Shown here in pieces: positions 51,486-61,354 of a DNA stretch of 64,000 nucleotides (positions are counted from its first letter, which is position 1; each line of letters starts with the position of its first letter). The notes beneath the pieces were generated by a model. The model saw nothing but the letters and a program-made list of their open reading frames with translations. It did not search any database and was not told the origin of the DNA. Origin of the DNA: JACRCT01 sp049841135. Lineage in GTDB: Bacteria > Myxococcota > Myxococcia > Myxococcales > UBA5297. The position numbers and the translations under genes were made by a program. The stretch covers positions 1,116,001 through 1,180,000 of the forward strand of contig JASGHK010000004.1 in the NCBI GenBank assembly GCA_049841135.1, read 5' to 3'.

Positions 51486-54400
51486 ATGCGTTCCCGCATC
51501 CTGGCCCTCGCCGCCGCCTCGGTCGTCCTCGCCGGCTGCCCCAATGACAAGCCTCTGGTGACCAGCTTCTCCGTCGGAGGCACCGTCTCGGGCCTGCTCG
51601 GCGGCGGCCTGGTGCTGCAGAACAACCTCTCGGACACCGTCGAGGTGAACCAGAACGGCAAGTTCACCTTCCCGGCCAAGCTGTCGAAGTGGACCAACTA
51701 CGAGGTCAAGGTCAAGGAGCCGCCGACGATGCCGGCCCAGACCTGCACCGTCGAGAACGGCGCCGGCACGGTCATCGGCGACGTCGAGGACATCAAGGTC
51801 ACCTGCGCCACCGCCAGCTACTCGGTGGGCGGCGCCGTCACCGATCTCGTGGGCGCCGGGGTGGTGCTCCTGGACGACGAGTCGGGCACCGAGCTGCCCG
51901 TGGCCGCCAACGCCACCAGCTACGCCTTCCAGTTCCCGAGCGGCGCCCGCTACTCGCTCTCGGTGAAGACCCAGCCCATCAAGCCTTCCCAGACCTGCCA
52001 CCTGTTCAACCCCGACGGCACCGTCGGCGAGACCGACATCCACGACATCCCGCTGACCTGCACCACCGACAAGTTCCGCATCGGCGGGTCCATCGTCGGG
52101 CTGCAGGGCTCCGGCCTCGTCGTCGAGAGCGGCAGCGGGGTCGAGGTCACGGTGGAGAAGACGGCGACCCGCTACTCCCTCGAGCTGCTCAGCGGCGTCC
52201 GCTACAACCTCAAGGTCAAGGCGCAGCCCACGACCCCCCAGCAGACCTGCGTCATCGACAACGCCACCGGCGAGGTCGACAAGGCCGACGTCACCAACGC
52301 CACCATCACCTGCACCACCGACGCCTTCTCCGTCGGCGGGACGATCACCGGGCTGGCCGGGTCCGGACTGGTCCTCACCAACAACGGCGGCTCCGACCTG
52401 CTCGTCGCCAGCGCGCAGACCAGCTACGCCTTCGTGCTCGCCAACGCCTCGGCCTACGACATCCAGGTCAAGACCCAGCCGACGAGCCCGCGCCAGACCT
52501 GCCTCGTCGCCAACGGCACCGGGACCGTGGGCGCCGCCAACGTCACCAACGTCGCCGTCACCTGCATCACCGACGCCTACGCCGTGGGCGGCCCCATCAC
52601 CGGCCTCGTCGGCGCGGGGCTGGTGCTGCAGAACAACGGCCAGGGCGACCAGGCGATCGCGGCGAACGCGACCACTTACTCGTTCCTGGTCCCGAGCAAC
52701 GCGACCTACGCGCTCTCCGTCAAGACCCAGCCGACGAGCCCCAGCCAGACCTGCGTCATCAGCAACGCCTCCGGGACCATGGCCGCCGCGCCGGTGACCA
52801 ACGCGGCCATCACCTGCACCACCAACAAGTACACCGTGGGCGGCAAGATCACCGGCCTCGACGGCAACGGGCTCGTGCTGCAGAACAACCTCTCCGGCGA
52901 CCTGGCCATCGCCCCCGGCGCCACCGGCTACTCGTTCACGGGCGTCCCCTCGGGCTCCAACTTCTCCATCACCATCAAGAGCCAGCCCACGGCCCCGGAG
53001 CAGACCTGCGTCGTCACCAAGAACACCGGCACGCTCCTGGCCGCGAACGTCACCGACGTGGACATCGCCTGCACCACCCGGAGCTTCTCGATCGGCGGAC
53101 CGGTCACCGGGCTGACCGGCAACGGCCTCCTGCTCCAGGACGGCTACGGCCACGAGGTCTCGGTCGCCTCCGGCGCCAGCGGCTACCACTTCACGCTCCA
53201 GAGCGGCGCCAACTACTCCATCTCCGTCAAGACGCAGCCCTCGAGCCCGCAGCAGACCTGCGTGGTCCAGAACGGCTTCGGCACGGTCCTCAAGTCGGAC
53301 GTCAACAACATCTCGGTCGACTGCGGCACCAACAAGTTCTCGGTGGGCGGGGCCATCAGCGGGCTCAGCGGCTCTGGGCTCATCCTCCAGAACGGCGCCG
53401 GCAACGAGATCACCTTGGACAAGACCGCGACCAGCTACCAATTCCTGGTCAACAGCGGCGCCGCCTACAACATCATCGTCAAGCAGCAGCCGACGGACCC
53501 CAGCCAGACCTGCACGGTCGCCAATGGCAGCGGGAGCGTCGGGACGGCCAGCGTCACCACCGCCACCGTCACCTGCACCACCAACACCTACTCCGTCGGC
53601 GGGACCATCTCGGATTACGACGGCGACGGCCTCGAGCTGACGAACAACGGAGGAAGTGCGCAGGTCATCACCAAAGGTGCCGGGAGCTACAGCTTCACGG
53701 TCACCAGCGGCGACACCTACCTCATCGCCGTCAAGACCGCCCCGAAGAACCCGGTGCAGACCTGCGCGGTCTCGAGCCCGACGGGCAAGGTCCTGGGCGC
53801 GGCGGTGACCAACGTGAACATCAGCTGTGGGACCGACAAGTTCCGCGTCGGCGGGAAGCTCAAGACGCTCAGCGGCAGCGGACTCGTTCTGCAGGACGGG
53901 CTGGGCCACGAGCAGTCGATCGATGTCGCCGCGGCCACCTACGAGTTCCTCGTGAGCAGCGGCTCCCAATACAACATCGCCGTCAAGACCAACCCCTCCA
54001 ACCCGGCACAGGACTGCACCATCAGCAACGGCAGCGGCACGGTCGCCGGCGCCGACGTGACCAACGTCGACGTCACATGCACCACTCGCAGCTACACGGT
54101 CGGCGGAACCATTTCCTTGTACCGGGGCTCGGGCCTGCGGCTGCGCAACAACGGTGGTGACGAGCACCTCATCGCCCCAGGCGCGACCAGCTACACCTTC
54201 GCGGTCGAGAGCGGCGCGACCTACTCGCTCTCCGTCTTCACCCAGCCGTCCGGCCCGTCGCAGACCTGCACCATCGCCAACGACACCGGCACGATGGGCG
54301 GCGCCAACATCACCACCGCGAACATCACCTGCACCACCAACAGCTACAACGTCGGCGGCGCCATCACCCGCCTGGAGGGCACCGGGCTCACCCTCAAAGA

Positions 54401-55910
54401 GACCTTCTCCGGCGCGACCCAGGTCATCGACTCCACCGACAAGAGCTACGCCTTCTCTCTCGCCTCCGGCTCGAGCTACTCCATCACCTTCACCAAGCAG
54501 CCCATCGAGCCAAGCCAGACCTGCACCGTGACGAGCCCGACTGGGACCGTGGCGGGGATCGACATCACCACTGCAGTGATCGACTGCGAGACCAACCTCT
54601 ACTCGGTGGGTGGCACGGTCAGCGGGCTCGTCGGCCCGTCCACGATCACGCTCAAGAACGGCAGCGACACCTACCCCGTGGGGAACGGCAGCTTCACCTT
54701 CCCCACCAAGGTCTTGTCCGGCAAACCCTACGCCGTGACGGCGGTCGCGCCGGCGAACCACGCCTGCGTGGTGACCAACCACAGCGGCACCATGGGCGGC
54801 GCCAACGTCAGCAACGTCACCGTGACGTGCACCTGGAACACGGTGATCATGCTCGCCGGAACTGCGGGCTCCACCGGTCACGTCGTCCGCGCCTTCCAGG
54901 ACGGCTCTCCGACCGGGACCTGGTCCGCTCCGACCAACCTCGCTGGCGCCACCAACTCGCCCGTTTCGCTCGCGATCACCGGCAACGGCGTGGGCGTCGG
55001 TCTAGTCCGCAACTCCACCGACGACCGGATCCGCTACACGACGTGGGATGGTGCCGCCTGGACTCCTCTCGCCGACGTCGGCGCGACGGTCACGACGCGA
55101 TCTCAGCCCAGCATCGGGACCGCCGCCGGCCAGGCGGGCGCGCTCGTCGCGTTCCACGGCGGGGACTACAAGCACTACTTCATGACCTGGGGCCTGGGAT
55201 GGACCTTCGGCGGCGCCGTCGGCTCGCCCCAGACCATCGGCCCGAACGCGCCCTTCCTGCAGATGCGGGGTGCCGACTCGACCATGGGCTTCATCCAGGA
55301 CGGCACGAACCGCCCGACGACCATCGACCGCAACTCCAGCGCCTGGCAGAGCCCGGTCAACGTGGCCACCGAGTCGGGCAGCTTCACCTCGCACCTGCAC
55401 CCGGTCCTTGCGAAGCCGTCCGGCTCCGCCGCACCCGAGTTGATGATCGTCTGGCACGGCCCCGCGACCTCGTGCCCTGAGAACGGGACGAGCTGCGGCT
55501 ACCGCCTGCGCTTCTCGACGCGGACCGGAGGAACCTGGTCGGCGGCCGCGGACGTGCCCAACACCTGGACTGAAGAGCCAATATCCGCTGCCGCACTTCC
55601 CAATGGAGACATCCTTCTCGCGTTCAAACGGAGCGATATCAACCACGCGAGTCCGGACGACCAAATCCTCTATACAAGTCTCTATTTGGCTTCCTCAAAG
55701 TCCTGGACCGATCCCCGAACTACAAACCTCACGCTCCGAGGAGGCCCCTCGATCGTTCGTGGAATGGGAAGTGCTTTCGCCGAGGTTGCCTTCGTCGGAA
55801 TCAACTACAACGCCTACCACTGCCGAATGCCCGACTCGACGGGCAGCTGCCCCAGCCCGTTCTCCTTCGCAACCGGCGCAAACTTCGTGTCGATCGCCAC
55901 TGCTCCATAG
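51486..55910 (+). CDS. Lipoprotein with 13 tandem beta-repeats
   Basis: 1,474 residues; AAGGAG precedes ATG 51486. The lipobox is VLAGC (Cys18). From about residue 29, thirteen repeats of about 83-85 residues each begin xFSVGGTVSGLxGxGLVLQN. Each carries a P-x-QTC motif and ends in ITCTT, so every repeat has two conserved Cys likely to pair. The C-terminal 350 residues form a different, beta-propeller-like domain (VVRAFQDGSPTGTWSAPTNL, LRFSTRTGGTWSAAADVP). The last 110 codons are visibly more AT-rich than the rest. It is probably an extended cell-surface fibre or adhesin with a terminal binding domain; its function is not known. Confidence 0.78.
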   Translation: MRSRILALAAASVVLAGCPNDKPLVTSFSVGGTVSGLLGGGLVLQNNLSDTVEVNQNGKFTFPAKLSKWTNYEVKVKEPPTMPAQTCTVENGAGTVIGDVEDIKVTCATASYSVGGAVTDLVGAGVVLLDDESGTELPVAANATSYAFQFPSGARYSLSVKTQPIKPSQTCHLFNPDGTVGETDIHDIPLTCTTDKFRIGGSIVGLQGSGLVVESGSGVEVTVEKTATRYSLELLSGVRYNLKVKAQPTTPQQTCVIDNATGEVDKADVTNATITCTTDAFSVGGTITGLAGSGLVLTNNGGSDLLVASAQTSYAFVLANASAYDIQVKTQPTSPRQTCLVANGTGTVGAANVTNVAVTCITDAYAVGGPITGLVGAGLVLQNNGQGDQAIAANATTYSFLVPSNATYALSVKTQPTSPSQTCVISNASGTMAAAPVTNAAITCTTNKYTVGGKITGLDGNGLVLQNNLSGDLAIAPGATGYSFTGVPSGSNFSITIKSQPTAPEQTCVVTKNTGTLLAANVTDVDIACTTRSFSIGGPVTGLTGNGLLLQDGYGHEVSVASGASGYHFTLQSGANYSISVKTQPSSPQQTCVVQNGFGTVLKSDVNNISVDCGTNKFSVGGAISGLSGSGLILQNGAGNEITLDKTATSYQFLVNSGAAYNIIVKQQPTDPSQTCTVANGSGSVGTASVTTATVTCTTNTYSVGGTISDYDGDGLELTNNGGSAQVITKGAGSYSFTVTSGDTYLIAVKTAPKNPVQTCAVSSPTGKVLGAAVTNVNISCGTDKFRVGGKLKTLSGSGLVLQDGLGHEQSIDVAAATYEFLVSSGSQYNIAVKTNPSNPAQDCTISNGSGTVAGADVTNVDVTCTTRSYTVGGTISLYRGSGLRLRNNGGDEHLIAPGATSYTFAVESGATYSLSVFTQPSGPSQTCTIANDTGTMGGANITTANITCTTNSYNVGGAITRLEGTGLTLKETFSGATQVIDSTDKSYAFSLASGSSYSITFTKQPIEPSQTCTVTSPTGTVAGIDITTAVIDCETNLYSVGGTVSGLVGPSTITLKNGSDTYPVGNGSFTFPTKVLSGKPYAVTAVAPANHACVVTNHSGTMGGANVSNVTVTCTWNTVIMLAGTAGSTGHVVRAFQDGSPTGTWSAPTNLAGATNSPVSLAITGNGVGVGLVRNSTDDRIRYTTWDGAAWTPLADVGATVTTRSQPSIGTAAGQAGALVAFHGGDYKHYFMTWGLGWTFGGAVGSPQTIGPNAPFLQMRGADSTMGFIQDGTNRPTTIDRNSSAWQSPVNVATESGSFTSHLHPVLAKPSGSAAPELMIVWHGPATSCPENGTSCGYRLRFSTRTGGTWSAAADVPNTWTEEPISAAALPNGDILLAFKRSDINHASPDDQILYTSLYLASSKSWTDPRTTNLTLRGGPSIVRGMGSAFAEVAFVGINYNAYHCRMPDSTGSCPSPFSFATGANFVSIATAP

Positions 55911-56148
55911 GGCATTCGACCCTCGACCGCGCCCCAACGGCCTCCAGGGGCGCGGTCCATGTTGATGGGTACTGACATATCTTACGCAAGCCGGACGCGC
56001 CGCCGCGTTCGGGCGTCCACACACTCCCCCGCTCCTCCACGGCCCGACCCGCTACGCCCCACCAGGGGTACGAGTCGGCGTGGCCGCGCCGTCTCCTCGC
56101 CACTATCGATGGAACACGGCGCAGCTCGCCGAACCGGGAGGACTCGCC

Positions 56149-57142
56149 ATGCAAGCCACCAAGCTCGGCCGCAGCGGCCTGAAGGTCAGCCGCCTGTGCC
56201 TCGGGACCATGAACTTCGGCCCGGAGACCAGCGAGAAGGACGCCGGGGAGATCATGGATGTCGCCCTCGACGCCGGCGTCAACTTCTTCGACACCGCCGA
56301 CGTCTACGGCCACAAGTTCACCGAGTGGCAGAAGGTGCCGCGCGACGGCCTCACCGAGCAGATCCTCGGCCGCTGGTTCGCCCAGAGCCCGTCTCGCCGC
56401 GACAAGGTTGTCCTCGCCACCAAGGTCTACGGCGGCATGTGGGAAGGCGCCAACGGCCGCGGCCTGTCCGCCTACCACATCCGCAAGGCGTGCGAGGACA
56501 GCCTCAAGCGCCTGAAGACCGACCGCATCGACCTCTACCAGATGCACCACGTCGACCGGGACACGCCCTGGGACGAGATCTGGCAGGCGATGGAGGTCCT
56601 GGTGCAGCAGGGCAAGGTCTTGTACGTCGGCTCGAGCAACTTCGCCGGCTGGCACGTCGCGCAGGCCAACGAGGCCGCCTCCCGCCGCCACTTCGTGGGC
56701 CTCGTCAGCGAGCAGAGCCTCTACAACCTCTCGGAGCGGACCGTGGAAGCTCGAAGTGCTGCCGGCCTGCCGCTCCTACGGGCTGGGCGTCCTGCCGTGG
56801 AGCCCGCTCGCCGGCGGGATGCTCGGCGGCGCGCTCGCCAAGGCGGTCTCCGGCCGACGCACGCTGCCGCTGGTCCAGGAGAGCATCGCGACCAACCGCC
56901 CCAAGCTCGAGGCCTACGAGGCCTTCTGCAAGCAGCTGGGCCACCCGCCCGGCGACGTCGCGCTCGCCTGGCTGCTCCACCAGCCCGCGGTCACCGCGCC
57001 CATCGTCGGCCCGCGCACCATGGCCCACCTCAAGGACGCGCTGCGCGCCAGCGAGCTGCGCCTGGACGAAGCCGCGCTGGCCAAGCTGGACGAGATCTGG
57101 CCCGGTCCCGGCGGCGAGGCGCCCGAGGCCTACGCCTGGTAG
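56149..57142 (+). CDS. Aldo/keto reductase, frameshifted
   Basis: ATG 56149 has GGGAGGA seven bases upstream. The AKR barrel shows LCLGTMNFGPETSEKDAGEI, NFFDTADVYG (catalytic Asp/Tyr), VVLATKVYGGM (Lys), YQMHHVDRDTPWDE (His) and YVGSSNFAGWHV. The frame breaks at 56745-56751 (gtggaagctcgaa). Restoring two bases gives TVEALEVLPACRSYGLG and the NADPH-binding C-terminus (LPWSPLAGGML, APIVGPRTMAHL). The repaired length is about 331 residues, normal for the AKR11/AKR12 type. It reduces aldehydes or ketones with NADPH in the cytosol; the substrate is unknown. It stands alone. Confidence 0.85.
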
Positions 57143-57220
57143 CCCCGGCCGGGCGCCATCCCCGACCGAGCACTCGACGCTCCTCGCCGCCGTCGCCAGC
57201 TTTGAGCGACGGCCGCGACC

Positions 57221-57916
57221 ATGAGCGTTCTGCGCACCTACTCCGACGCCCTCGCCCAGACGGGCCGAGCGCTGGCCAAGAGCCCGTGGACGCTCCTGCT
57301 CCCGGTGGTCTACGCCGCCGCGCTCGCGCCCGCCTCGGCCCTGGTCGCGCCGCTGGGCATCCTCGGCGGGTTCGTCTACGCGCTGGTGGTCGACGCGCTG
57401 CTGGCCTCGCTCCTCTACGTCGTCTCCGAGCTCGTGACCGGCTCGCGGGTGCGGATCAAGGAGCTGCCGCAGAGCGTGAAGCACTACTTCTGGCCGATCA
57501 TGAACGTGCTGTTCGTCCTGTGGATCGCCGGGTTCGTGGTGCGCCCGCTGCTCGCCGCGGTCCCCAACGCCGGCGCGCTGATGCTGGGCCTGTGGGCCGT
57601 GCTCTTCATCCTGCTCAACGCCGTCCCGGAGATCCTCTACCGGCGCGGCGTTTACGGAGGGCTGGCGGCCATCGGCGAGAGCGTCGCCTTCGTCCAAGCG
57701 CACTGGCTGGTCTGGCTCCCGCCCAACCTCGCGGTCGGCGCGCTGCTCTGGTTCGGCCTGCCGCTGGCGTCCTCCCTGCCCTTCGGTTTCGTGCTGGGCC
57801 CGGCGCTCGCCGGAGCGATCGTCTTCGCGACGCTCGTCTTCCGCGGCCACCTCTTCGCGGCAATCGACGGCACCACGGCCCGGCAGCGGGCGCTGCGGCA
57901 GCGGCTCGGCCGGTGA
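57221..57916 (+). CDS. Integral membrane protein of unknown function
   Basis: 231 residues with about five to six membrane segments (LLLPVVYAAALAPASALVAP, GGFVYALVVDALLASLLYVV, IMNVLFVLWIAGFVVRPLLA, MLGLWAVLFILLNAVPEILY, VLGPALAGAIVFATLVFRG). It is like uncharacterised proteins with YciC/DUF4013-style topology; no catalytic motif is visible. It lies between the aldo/keto reductase and the PiT gene, same strand, with gaps of 78 and 194 nt. Confidence 0.55.
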   Translation: MSVLRTYSDALAQTGRALAKSPWTLLLPVVYAAALAPASALVAPLGILGGFVYALVVDALLASLLYVVSELVTGSRVRIKELPQSVKHYFWPIMNVLFVLWIAGFVVRPLLAAVPNAGALMLGLWAVLFILLNAVPEILYRRGVYGGLAAIGESVAFVQAHWLVWLPPNLAVGALLWFGLPLASSLPFGFVLGPALAGAIVFATLVFRGHLFAAIDGTTARQRALRQRLGR

Positions 57917-58110
57917 GCGAGGAGTCCTCCCCGGCGCGCGCCCGCACCGGAGTTCCTGGCCTGTGTCAGTCCAAGGGAAGTGACGCCTGGGAGGTGAGCG
58001 GCCCGCCCTCGGCCTTGACGGTCGCTCACGGCAACTCCATCCTGAGCGTTCATTTCCGGTCAGTCGCCAGGTTTGCCTGCGGCGCCGCTCGTTCATCGGG
58101 GATCGTCCGA

Positions 58111-59121
58111 ATGCTCATGCCGCTGTTGCTGCTCGTCGCCGCGGCCATCCTCTTCGGCTTCCTGTGTGGCTTCCACGACAGCTCCAACATCGTGGCCACG
58201 ATGATCGCCTCGCGAGCCTTCAGCCCCCGCGCCGCCCTGACCATCGTGACCATCGGCGAAGTGGCGGGGCCGTTCCTGTTCGGCGTGGCGGTGGCCAAGA
58301 CCATCGGCAACGACGTCGTCGCCGGCGAGTCCATCACCCTGACGGTGGTCGTCGCCGCGCTGGTGGGCGCCATCGCCTGGAACATCCTCACCTGGTGGCT
58401 GGGCATCCCCTCCAGCTCCTCCCACGCGCTCATCGGCGGCATCATCGGGGCGGTCGCGGTCGACCACGGCTTCGGCCTCATCAAGCTCGCCGGCATCGAG
58501 AAGGTGCTCATCGCGCTGTTCGTCTCGCCCATCCTCGGGCTGGCGGTCGGCTTCTTCGTCCAGCGCCTGATCCTCCACAGCCTGGTGGCGATGCACGCCG
58601 GGCCCGGCGCCAACAAGTTCTTCCGCGCCGGGCAGTTCTTCACCGCGATGAGCCTGGCCCTCTCCCACGGCGCCAACGACTCGCAGAAGACGATGGGGAT
58701 GATCGCCATGGGGCTGGTGGCCACCGGCTTCCAGAAGGAGTTCAGCATCCCGATGTGGGTCGTGGTCGTCTCGTCTGCCGCCATCGGCGCCGGGACCGCG
58801 GCGGGCGGCTGGCGGCTCATCAAGACGCTGGGCTTCAAGCTCTACAAGATCTGGCCCATCCACGCCTTCACCTCGCAGTTCTCGTCGGCGTCGGTGATCC
58901 TCGCCGCCGCCATCCTCGGCGGGCCGGTGAGCACGACCCAGGTGGTCTCCGGCGTCATCCTCGGCGCCGGCGCCTCGGAGAGCGCGCGCAAGGTCCGCTG
59001 GAGCCTGGCCCTGAACATCGCGACGACCTGGGTCCTCACCATCCCCGCGGCGGGGCTGGTGGCGGCCGGGGTCTACTTCGTCCTCAAGCACCTCTTGCCG
59101 CTGCCCCCGGTGACGCCATGA
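58111..59121 (+). CDS. pit: PiT-family inorganic phosphate transporter
   Basis: 336 residues. Two PHO-4 signatures are visible: GFHDSSNIVATMIASRAFSP in the first half and SLALSHGANDSQKTMGMIA in the second. About ten membrane segments and the AWNILTWWLGIPSSSSHALI loop fit PiT transporters. The ATG at 58117 is an alternative start. It imports metal-phosphate complexes with H+. Its stop overlaps the DUF47 partner (ATGA), the usual pairing. The pst operon on the opposite strand ends 721 nt beyond its stop. Confidence 0.92.
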   Translation: MLMPLLLLVAAAILFGFLCGFHDSSNIVATMIASRAFSPRAALTIVTIGEVAGPFLFGVAVAKTIGNDVVAGESITLTVVVAALVGAIAWNILTWWLGIPSSSSHALIGGIIGAVAVDHGFGLIKLAGIEKVLIALFVSPILGLAVGFFVQRLILHSLVAMHAGPGANKFFRAGQFFTAMSLALSHGANDSQKTMGMIAMGLVATGFQKEFSIPMWVVVVSSAAIGAGTAAGGWRLIKTLGFKLYKIWPIHAFTSQFSSASVILAAAILGGPVSTTQVVSGVILGAGASESARKVRWSLALNIATTWVLTIPAAGLVAAGVYFVLKHLLPLPPVTP

Positions 59122-59751
59122 ACCTCTTCAGGAACCCGCTCAAGCCCAAGACCGACCCGTTCGTCGACCGGCTCACCCGCCAGGCCGAGTCCTGCGTGGT
59201 CGGGCTCGACGGCCTGCTGCAGTTCGTGAAGGCCCCGGCGGAGGACACCGCCAAGACCGTGCGCGAGGCCGAGGAGAAGGGCGACGAGGAGCGCCGGCTG
59301 CTCATCGACGAGCTCAACCGCACCTTCGTCACGCCCATCGACCGCGAGGACCTGTTCGCGCTCTCCCGCGCCATCGACGACGTGCTCGACTACGCCTACA
59401 CCACCGTCGACGAGATGCTGCTCTTCGGCCTGGAGCCCAACCCGCTGCTGACCCGGATGGCGGAGATGCTGCACCAGGCCGGCAAGGAGGCTCTACCAGG
59501 CGACCAAGGAGATCCTCGAGCACCCCTCGGTGGCCAACGAGCACGCCATCCGCGCCAAGCAGCTCGAGAACCAGGTGGAGAAGCTCTACCGCGAGGCCAC
59601 CGCCCAGCTCTTCAAGGAGAAGGTGGACTCGGTGGACGGCGTGCTGCACCTGCTCAAGCTGCGCGAGGTCTACCGCCACATGTCCAACGCCGCGGACCGG
59701 GCGGACGTCGCGGCGAACATCATCACCGATGTGAACATGAAGGTGATGTAG
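59118..59751 (+). CDS. DUF47/PhoU-like partner of PiT, frameshifted
   Basis: About 211 residues after repair. The DUF47 pattern is KTDPFVDRLTRQAESCVVGL, EEKGDEERRLLIDELNRTFV, PIDREDLFALSRAIDDVLDY and, after the break, LREVYRHMSNAADRADVAAN. The frame breaks at 59489-59492 (aaggaggctctac); restoring GC gives GKEALYQATKEILEHPSV. DUF47 proteins form PhoU-like helical bundles that regulate the adjacent PiT transporter. Translational coupling supports that role here. Confidence 0.85.
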
Positions 59752-59841
59752 GCCTTTCGGGCTGCGGGCTTCGGGCTGCGGGCTGCGGGTTTCCGGTCTT
59801 GGCCTCGGGCTCCGGAGACCACTCACCTCCGGGGCCCGCGC

Positions 59842-60519
59842 CTACTCCTTGCCGCGGTGACGGATGTCCTCGCGGGACACCATGAACACCACCATCTCCG
59901 CCAGGTTGGTGGCGTGGTCGCCCACGCGCTCGAGGTACTTCGCTATCGACTGCAGCCGCGTGGCCGGGAAGATGTCCCGCGGGTGCTCCACCATGTACGA
60001 GAGCAGCCGCGAGAAGACGGCGTTGTAGTGCGCGTCGACCGCCTTGTCCCGGCCGATCACCTGGCGGGCGAGCGCCGCGTCACCGCGCACGAAGGCGTCG
60101 AGCGCGTCGCGGATCATGCCCTGCACCGCGTCGGCCATGGCCGGCAGCGCCTCCACCTCCGGCAAGGGCGGCGCCTGCTGCAGCTCGATGACCCGCTCGC
60201 CCACGTTCACCGCCAGGTCGCCGATCCGCTCCAGGTCGGTCACCAGCTTCAGGGCGCTGGTCACGAAGCGCAGGTCCGAGGCCACCGGCTGGCGGCGGGC
60301 GAGGACGCTCATGCACAGCCCGTCGATCTCCATCTCCAGGGTGTCCACGGGCTGGTCCAGGTCGATCACCCGGCGCGCCAGCTCCGCGTCCTGCTGGGTG
60401 AGCGACCGCATGCTCAGGGCGAGCATCTCCTCGACCTTGGCCCCCATCAGCAGCAGCTGCTGCCGGAGCCGGTCGAGCTCGGCCTCGTACTCCCTGTCGG
60501 TGTGCGACTTGCTGGCCAT
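59842..60519 (-). CDS. phoU: Phosphate transport regulator PhoU
   Basis: 225 residues, the normal length, with two three-helix repeats: RQQLLLMGAKVEEMLALSM, DLRFVTSALKLVTDLERIGD, and RLQSIAKYLERVGDHATNLA. The metal-binding E/D-x-x-x-D patterns (LERIGDLAVN, LERVGDHATN) are both present. GAGGGG precedes ATG 60519. It is the last gene of the pst operon, 11 nt after pstB. PhoU represses the Pho regulon and inhibits PstSCAB when phosphate is ample, via the PhoR sensor (not in the window). Confidence 0.95.
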   Translation of the reverse strand: MASKSHTDREYEAELDRLRQQLLLMGAKVEEMLALSMRSLTQQDAELARRVIDLDQPVDTLEMEIDGLCMSVLARRQPVASDLRFVTSALKLVTDLERIGDLAVNVGERVIELQQAPPLPEVEALPAMADAVQGMIRDALDAFVRGDAALARQVIGRDKAVDAHYNAVFSRLLSYMVEHPRDIFPATRLQSIAKYLERVGDHATNLAEMVVFMVSREDIRHRGKE

Positions 60520-60530
60520 GGCGGGCCCCC

Positions 60531-61343
60531 TCAGCCGTAGCGGCCGGTGATGTAGTCCTCGGTCCGGCGGTCGCTCGGGCTGGTGAACAGCTTCTCGGTC
60601 GGCGCGAACTCGACCAGCTCGCCCAGATAGAAGAAGGCGGTCTCGTCCGCCACGCGCGCGGCCTGCTGCATGTTGTGCGTGACGATGGCGACCGTGTAGC
60701 GCCCGCGCAGCTCGTGCAGCAGCTCCTCGATGCGCGCGGTGGCGATGGGGTCGAGCGCGGAGGTGGGCTCGTCCATCAGCAGCACCTCGGGCTGCAGCGC
60801 CAGCGCCCGCGCGATGCACAGGCGCTGCTGCTGGCCTCCGGACAGGCTCGCCCCCGACCGCCCGAGGATGTCCTTGGCCTCCTCCCACAGCGCCGCCTGC
60901 CGCAGCGCGCGCTCGACCAGCGCTTCGGGGTCGGCAGGCCGCTCGCCGTTGAGCCGGAAGCCGGCGAGCACGTTGTCGCGGATGGAGAGCGTCGGAAACG
61001 GGTTGGCCTTCTGGAAGACCATGCCCACCCGCCGCCGCACCGCCACCGGGTCCTCGGCGTGGCCGAGGATGTCCCGGCCGTCGAGCAGCACCCGGCCCGA
61101 GACGCGAGCCCCGGGCGTCACCTCGTGCATGCGGTTGAGGCAGCGGATGAAGGTCGACTTGCCGCAGCCCGAGGGGCCGATGATGGCCGTGACGCGGTGG
61201 GTGCGGATGGGCAGCGTGATCCCCTTGAGCGCCTCGGTGTCGCCGAACCAGGCATGCAGGTTCTCGACGCGCATCTTGTCTGCGACGGCGGCGCCGCTCG
61301 GGGCAGCGCGCGTTGGGCTCACGAACTCCGGGCGCAGCTCCAT
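60531..61343 (-). CDS. pstB: Phosphate ABC transporter ATP-binding protein PstB
   Basis: 270 residues. Walker A is IIGPSGCGKSTFIRCLNRM, the Q-loop is MVFQKANPFP, the signature is SLSGGQQQRLCIARALA, Walker B is VLLMDEPTSALDPIA and the switch His is in IVTHNMQQA. FFYLGELVEF and the C-terminal TEDYITGRYG are PstB-specific. An N-terminal extension of about 25 residues precedes the usual start; an internal ATG (MRVENLHAWFGD) is the alternative. It drives phosphate import through PstA/PstC. Confidence 0.96.
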   Translation of the reverse strand: MELRPEFVSPTRAAPSGAAVADKMRVENLHAWFGDTEALKGITLPIRTHRVTAIIGPSGCGKSTFIRCLNRMHEVTPGARVSGRVLLDGRDILGHAEDPVAVRRRVGMVFQKANPFPTLSIRDNVLAGFRLNGERPADPEALVERALRQAALWEEAKDILGRSGASLSGGQQQRLCIARALALQPEVLLMDEPTSALDPIATARIEELLHELRGRYTVAIVTHNMQQAARVADETAFFYLGELVEFAPTEKLFTSPSDRRTEDYITGRYG

Positions 61344-61354
61344 GACAGCTCCTC

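Noticed and set aside
51300..54881. 1,193-codon minus-strand open frame
   Set aside because: It is the mirror of the 13-repeat lipoprotein and consists of VGGAGDG-like low complexity; the plus-strand gene has a ribosome binding site and lipobox.
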